Below, one piece after another: positions 60,558 through 64,000 of a DNA stretch of 64,000 nt. This DNA comes from Hymenobacter cyanobacteriorum (GTDB lineage Bacteria; Bacteroidota; Bacteroidia; Cytophagales; Hymenobacteraceae). The notes beneath the pieces were generated by a model. It did not search any database, was not told the DNA's origin, and saw only the letters and a list, made by a program, of their open reading frames with translations. Both the position numbers and the translations under genes were made by a program. The stretch lies in contig NZ_JALBGC010000003.1 of the NCBI RefSeq assembly GCF_022631375.1, forward strand, positions 992,001-1,056,000. The letters run 5' to 3'. How positions within the stretch are numbered: position 1 is the first letter of the stretch; the number at the start of each line of letters is the position of its first letter.

Positions 60558-63449
60558 CTAGTGCGCCTGTAGCCAATTACGGCCCGAGCCCACTTCCACT
60601 TCCAGCGGCACGCCATGCGGCAGCAATAGCGCGGTGGTCATCAGCTCTTTGATTTTGGGCGTGATGTAGTCCACCTCCTCGGCCACGGCGTCGAACACGA
60701 GTTCGTCGTGCACCTGCAGAATCATCTTGGTGCCGAGCTTCTCCTCGCGCAGCCAGTGGTGGATGTTAATCATGGCCATTTTGATGATGTCGGCAGCCGT
60801 GCCCTGGATGGGGGCGTTGATGGCGTTGCGCTCGGTGTAGCCGCGCAGCGTGGCGTTGCGCGAGTTGATGTCGCGCAGGTAGCGGCGGCGCTTGAGCAGC
60901 GTTTCGGCGTATTCCAGCTCGCGGGCGCGGTTGATGCTGTCGTCCATAAACGCCTTCACGCTCGGGAATTCCTGGAAGTAGGTTTCGATAATATCGGTAG
61001 CTTCCTTGCGGCTGATGCCGATGCGCTGGGCGAGGCCAAACGCGGAAATGCCGTAGATGATGCCGAAATTGACGGTTTTGGCCTTGCGGCGCATCTCGGA
61101 GTCCACTTCCTCCAGCGGCACCCGAAACACCTTGCTGGCGGTGCTGGTGTGCACGTCCTGGCCCAGGCGAAAGGCTTCAATCATGGTTTTATCGCCCGAG
61201 AAGTCGGCCATGATGCGCAGTTCCACCTGCGAGTAGTCGGCCGCCAGCAGCACGTGCTTATCGTCGCGCGGCACGAAGGCTTTGCGGATTTCGCGGCCCC
61301 GCTCGGTGCGAATGGGGATGTTCTGCAGGTTGGGGTTGGTGCTGCTGAGGCGGCCGGTCGCGGCCACGGCCTGATTGAAGTTGGTGTGCACGCGGCCATC
61401 AACCACGCTCACCAACTGGGGCAGGGCTTCCACGTAGGTGCTGCGCAACTTGGTGAGCTGGCGGTATTCGAGGATGAGGGCGGCAATGGGGTTTTCGGCG
61501 GCGAGCTGGCTCAGGATTTCCTCGCCGGTGGCGTACTGCCCGGTTTTGGTTTTCTTAATTTTGCCCTTGCCGATGTCCATTTTGTCGAACAGCACCTCGC
61601 CCAACTGCTTCGGCGAGCCGATGTTGAACTCCTGCCCGGCCTCACGGAAAATTTGGGTTTCCAGCTCGCTCACGTAACCTTGCAGCTCGGCCGAGTACTC
61701 GCCCATGGCCACGCTGTCAATCTTCACGCCCTCGTACTCGATGTCGGCCAATACCGGCACCAGCGGGTTTTCCACGTCGTTCAGCAAGCCCAGCAGACCC
61801 AGGTCGCGTAGCATCGGCTCGAAGACGTGCTTGAGCTGGAGCGTTACGTCCGCATCCTCGCAGGCGTAGTCTTTCACGGCGGCCGGGGGCAGGTCGGCCA
61901 TGGTTATCTGCTTCTTGCCTTTGGGGCCGATGAGCTCGATGATGGGCACTGGCGAGTAGTGCAGGTAGGTTTCGGCCAGCACGTCCATGTTGTGGCGCAT
62001 GTCGGGCTCGATGAGGTAGTGGGCCAGCATGGTATCGAACAGCGGGCCCGAAATATTGACCTTGTAATGCTTGAGGATGGTGAGGTCGTACTTGATGTTC
62101 TGGCCGATTTTCAGAATGGTTTTCGACTCAAAAAATGGGCAGAATTCGTCTACGATGGCCTGGGTGGCGGCCTGGTCGTCGGCCGGCACGGGCACGTAGT
62201 AGGCCTCGCCCGGCAGCCACGAGAAGCTCAAACCCACCAGCCGCGCCGTCATGGTATCCAGCCCGGTGGTTTCGGTATCGAAGCTAACTTCCTCCTGCTG
62301 CAACAGGAAGCTGAGCAGCGACTTGCGCAGCTCGGGCGTGTCCATCAGGTGGTACTGGTAGGGCACGTCTTCGAGCCGCTTGCGGGGGCCGGCGGGGGCA
62401 CCGAAACCGGCCGTTTCGCCTTCTTCGGCACCAATGGCCACGGCTGCATCTTCGCTATTGCCAAAGAGCGAGGCCTGCCCACCGGGCACCAGCTTGGGCC
62501 GGCGCACGGGCTTGGAGCCGGGCGCGGCCACGCCGGCCGGCGTGCGCTCGGGGCCGCCGCCGCTCAGGATGCGGGCGGCCAGCTGCCGAAACTCCAGCTC
62601 CTCAAACAGTTCGCGCAACACCGTTTCGTCGGGCGCGTCGAGCACCAGCTTTTCGGGCTCGAACTCCAGCGGCACGTTCACGTGGATGGTGGCCAGCTCC
62701 TTGCTCATCAGGCCCTGCTCGGCGAAGTTGCGCACGTTTTCCTGCTGCTTGCCTTTGAGCTCGTCCACGTTGGCCAGCAGGTTTTCGACCGAGCCGTACT
62801 TCTGAATGAGCGTCTTGGCCGTTTTCTCGCCGATGCCGGGAATGCCGGGAATATTGTCCGACGCGTCGCCCTGCAGGCCCAGAATGTCAATCACCTGCTC
62901 CACGCGCTCAATCTCGAAGCGGGCCAGCACGTGGGCCACGTCCAGGATTTCGGCCGCGTTGCCCATGAAGGCCGGCCGGTAGATTTTGATGTGCTCCGTC
63001 ACGAGCTGGCAGTAGTCCTTGTCGGGCGTCATCATAAACACCTCGAAGCCTTCCTTTTCGGCCTTCTGGGCCAGTGTGCCGATGACGTCGTCGGCCTCAA
63101 AGCCGTCGAGCATCAGAATAGGAATGTGGAAGCCGTGAATAATTTTCTTGATGTAGGGCAGGGCAATGCCGATGTCCTCGGGCATGGCCTGGCGCTGGGC
63201 CTTGTAGGCGGCAAACTGCTCGTGCCGGAAGGTCTTTTTCGGCCCGTCGAAGCACACGCCAATATGGGTGGGCTTTTCCTTTTGCAGCACTTCCACCAGC
63301 GTGTTGGTGAAGCCGAGCACGGCGCCCGTGTTCATGCCTTTGGAGTTGATGCGCGGGTTTTTGCTGAACGCGAAATGCGAGCGGTAGATGAGGGCAAAGG
63401 CGTCGAGCAGGAAGAGCTTCTTGGGGGCGGCGGCAGTGGTGTCGGACAT
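60558..63449 (-). CDS. polA: DNA polymerase I
   Basis: 963 residues from ATG 63449. The 5'-3' nuclease domain is at the N-terminus (FLLDAFALIYRSHFAF, GFEADDVIGTLA, GDASDNIPGIPGIGEKTA). A 3'-5' proofreading domain (~370-560) keeps DTETTGLD and YACEDAD, so it is probably active. Polymerase motifs A (AADYSQVELRIMADFSGD), B (RRKAKTVNFGIIYGISAFGL) and C (QVHDELVFDA) are intact. It acts in repair and Okazaki fragment processing. A TACCTTCG box ends five bases before the ATG. No clear terminator follows, only 86 bases before the convergent gene. Confidence 0.97.
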   Translation of the reverse strand: MSDTTAAAPKKLFLLDAFALIYRSHFAFSKNPRINSKGMNTGAVLGFTNTLVEVLQKEKPTHIGVCFDGPKKTFRHEQFAAYKAQRQAMPEDIGIALPYIKKIIHGFHIPILMLDGFEADDVIGTLAQKAEKEGFEVFMMTPDKDYCQLVTEHIKIYRPAFMGNAAEILDVAHVLARFEIERVEQVIDILGLQGDASDNIPGIPGIGEKTAKTLIQKYGSVENLLANVDELKGKQQENVRNFAEQGLMSKELATIHVNVPLEFEPEKLVLDAPDETVLRELFEELEFRQLAARILSGGGPERTPAGVAAPGSKPVRRPKLVPGGQASLFGNSEDAAVAIGAEEGETAGFGAPAGPRKRLEDVPYQYHLMDTPELRKSLLSFLLQQEEVSFDTETTGLDTMTARLVGLSFSWLPGEAYYVPVPADDQAATQAIVDEFCPFFESKTILKIGQNIKYDLTILKHYKVNISGPLFDTMLAHYLIEPDMRHNMDVLAETYLHYSPVPIIELIGPKGKKQITMADLPPAAVKDYACEDADVTLQLKHVFEPMLRDLGLLGLLNDVENPLVPVLADIEYEGVKIDSVAMGEYSAELQGYVSELETQIFREAGQEFNIGSPKQLGEVLFDKMDIGKGKIKKTKTGQYATGEEILSQLAAENPIAALILEYRQLTKLRSTYVEALPQLVSVVDGRVHTNFNQAVAATGRLSSTNPNLQNIPIRTERGREIRKAFVPRDDKHVLLAADYSQVELRIMADFSGDKTMIEAFRLGQDVHTSTASKVFRVPLEEVDSEMRRKAKTVNFGIIYGISAFGLAQRIGISRKEATDIIETYFQEFPSVKAFMDDSINRARELEYAETLLKRRRYLRDINSRNATLRGYTERNAINAPIQGTAADIIKMAMINIHHWLREEKLGTKMILQVHDELVFDAVAEEVDYITPKIKELMTTALLLPHGVPLEVEVGSGRNWLQAH

Positions 63450-63836
63450 GAAGGCGAAGGTACGCCCGGGCGGGAAAGCGGCCAGAATCGGCGGCCTTTT
63501 CCGCCCGGGCTTTGCCCCGGCAACGGCTTGTTGTGCGCCCGGCGCGCAGCCAAAACACAGCCCGTGCCGCAATCGGAAGACCCCATGTCATAAATGGCCG
63601 CTTTTGTCGTTGTGCCCGCGCTGCCCACCCGCACGGACAGGGCCGTAAAGCCGGTTTTTGAAAAAAAAACAATGATATAAATCAATTGCATAATCAATAA
63701 ATCATAGTCTGACAGGCAGGCAAAGTGTCCTTGCTTGGGCCGGCTGGCGCGGGCACCTTTGCCGGCATGCCGCAATTGCTGCCGCGCCGGTGGCGGGCCG
63801 TTCTTTGCCCTTCACTATTCCCTTTTACCCCTTTCA

Positions 63837-64000
63837 ATGTTTCCTTCGCCTTTCCGCACGCTGCGCCTGGCCCTGCTAGCCCTGCTGCTGCCCGTGGCCG
63901 CCGCCGCCCAAACCCCCGCCCCGGCCGACACGGCCCGCACCTACAAGCACGCGCTGGGCCTGACGGCCAGCCCCGTGCTCGAGGGCTTCTTCCGCAACAA
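63837..64000 (+). CDS. start of an exported protein, cut by the window edge
   Basis: The ATG at 63837 begins MFPSPFRTLRLALLALLLPV followed by AAAAQTPAPADTA, a signal peptide with cleavage near AAAAQ. The frame is open to the window end (54 codons). The mature start YKHALGLTASPVLEGFF has the alternating pattern of an outer-membrane barrel or related surface protein, but too little is visible to assign a family. The 388-base gap before it, shared with the divergent polA promoter, contains an AT-rich block (63659-63707) and a weak CACCTTTG box near 63755. Confidence 0.6.
   Translation, partial: MFPSPFRTLRLALLALLLPVAAAAQTPAPADTARTYKHALGLTASPVLEGFFRN

Noticed and set aside
61827..63593. 588-codon open frame antisense to polA
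   Set aside because: It mirrors the polA reading frame, has the same His/Gly/Val-rich shadow composition and crosses the polA start without any domain.

Overview
The window looks like a stretch of chromosome from a high-GC member of the Bacteroidota, most likely Hymenobacter or a close relative (Cytophagales). Three things point there. The type IX secretion/gliding genes gldN and porW/sprE are present. Two large secreted proteins end in type IX C-terminal sorting domains. Several genes have promoter boxes of the Bacteroidota form TTG-N19..23-TAnnTTTG. The genus is an inference; the phylum is well supported. I saw no rRNA, tRNA, CRISPR array, insertion sequence or prophage.

Layout. 1-8400: end of gldN, then on the minus strand uvrC, a class A penicillin-binding protein and the lipoprotein PorW/SprE. 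8500-14750: an F-type ATP synthase operon, atpZ-(small membrane protein)-atpB-E-F-H-A-G; atpD and atpC are not here, as is usual in the phylum. 14880-24700: a luciferase-like oxidoreductase, a 1391-residue secreted protein with seven near-identical fibronectin III repeats, ahcY, a DUF4397 lipoprotein, a small exported protein and a THUMP-like methyltransferase. 24800-30050: an SDR oxidoreductase, metK, hpf, xerC, rpsU and an acyl-CoA dehydrogenase. 30300-34650: an exopolysaccharide export module (Wza-like lipoprotein, Wzc-like tyrosine kinase, CpsB/YwqE-like phosphatase), visibly lower in GC than its surroundings. 34700-44200: an epimerase, a TPR protein, a ComA-like phosphosulfolactate synthase, a second sorted secreted protein, a bestrophin, a DedA protein and aroE. 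44300-51530: a serine hydrolase, a LytS/LytTR two-component pair, wrbA, and an ECF sigma factor overlapping a protein with an anti-sigma-like N-terminus and a beta-barrel C-terminus. 51760-64000: uvrB, two paralogous small exported proteins flanking a YetF-like gene, an amidohydrolase, a second serine hydrolase, DinB and DoxX proteins, a lipocalin-like lipoprotein, polA and the start of one more exported protein.

How they work together. GldN and PorW belong to the secretion machine that would export the two sorted proteins. The Wza/Wzc/CpsB genes form a kinase-phosphatase controlled polysaccharide exporter. ComA could feed synthesis of the sulfonolipids that have been linked to gliding. MetK and AhcY make S-adenosylmethionine and clear its by-product. 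UvrB, UvrC and PolA serve excision repair. The sigma/anti-sigma pair looks like an envelope-spanning stress sensor.

The most unusual content is non-coding. (a) Two long hairpins 7 kb apart (44181-44277 and 51552-51662) share a conserved 16-nt centre and related arms. (b) Many short intergenic spacers, several inside operons, are filled by degenerate 7-10-nt repeats arranged as inverted arms that run up to the stop and start codons. (c) A perfect 47-bp inverted repeat contains the metK/hpf terminator. (d) A 44-nt relic of the polA 3' end lies 1.3 kb from polA, next to another hairpin element. Within proteins, PorW carries an 18-residue motif twice whose DNA copies differ only at synonymous sites.
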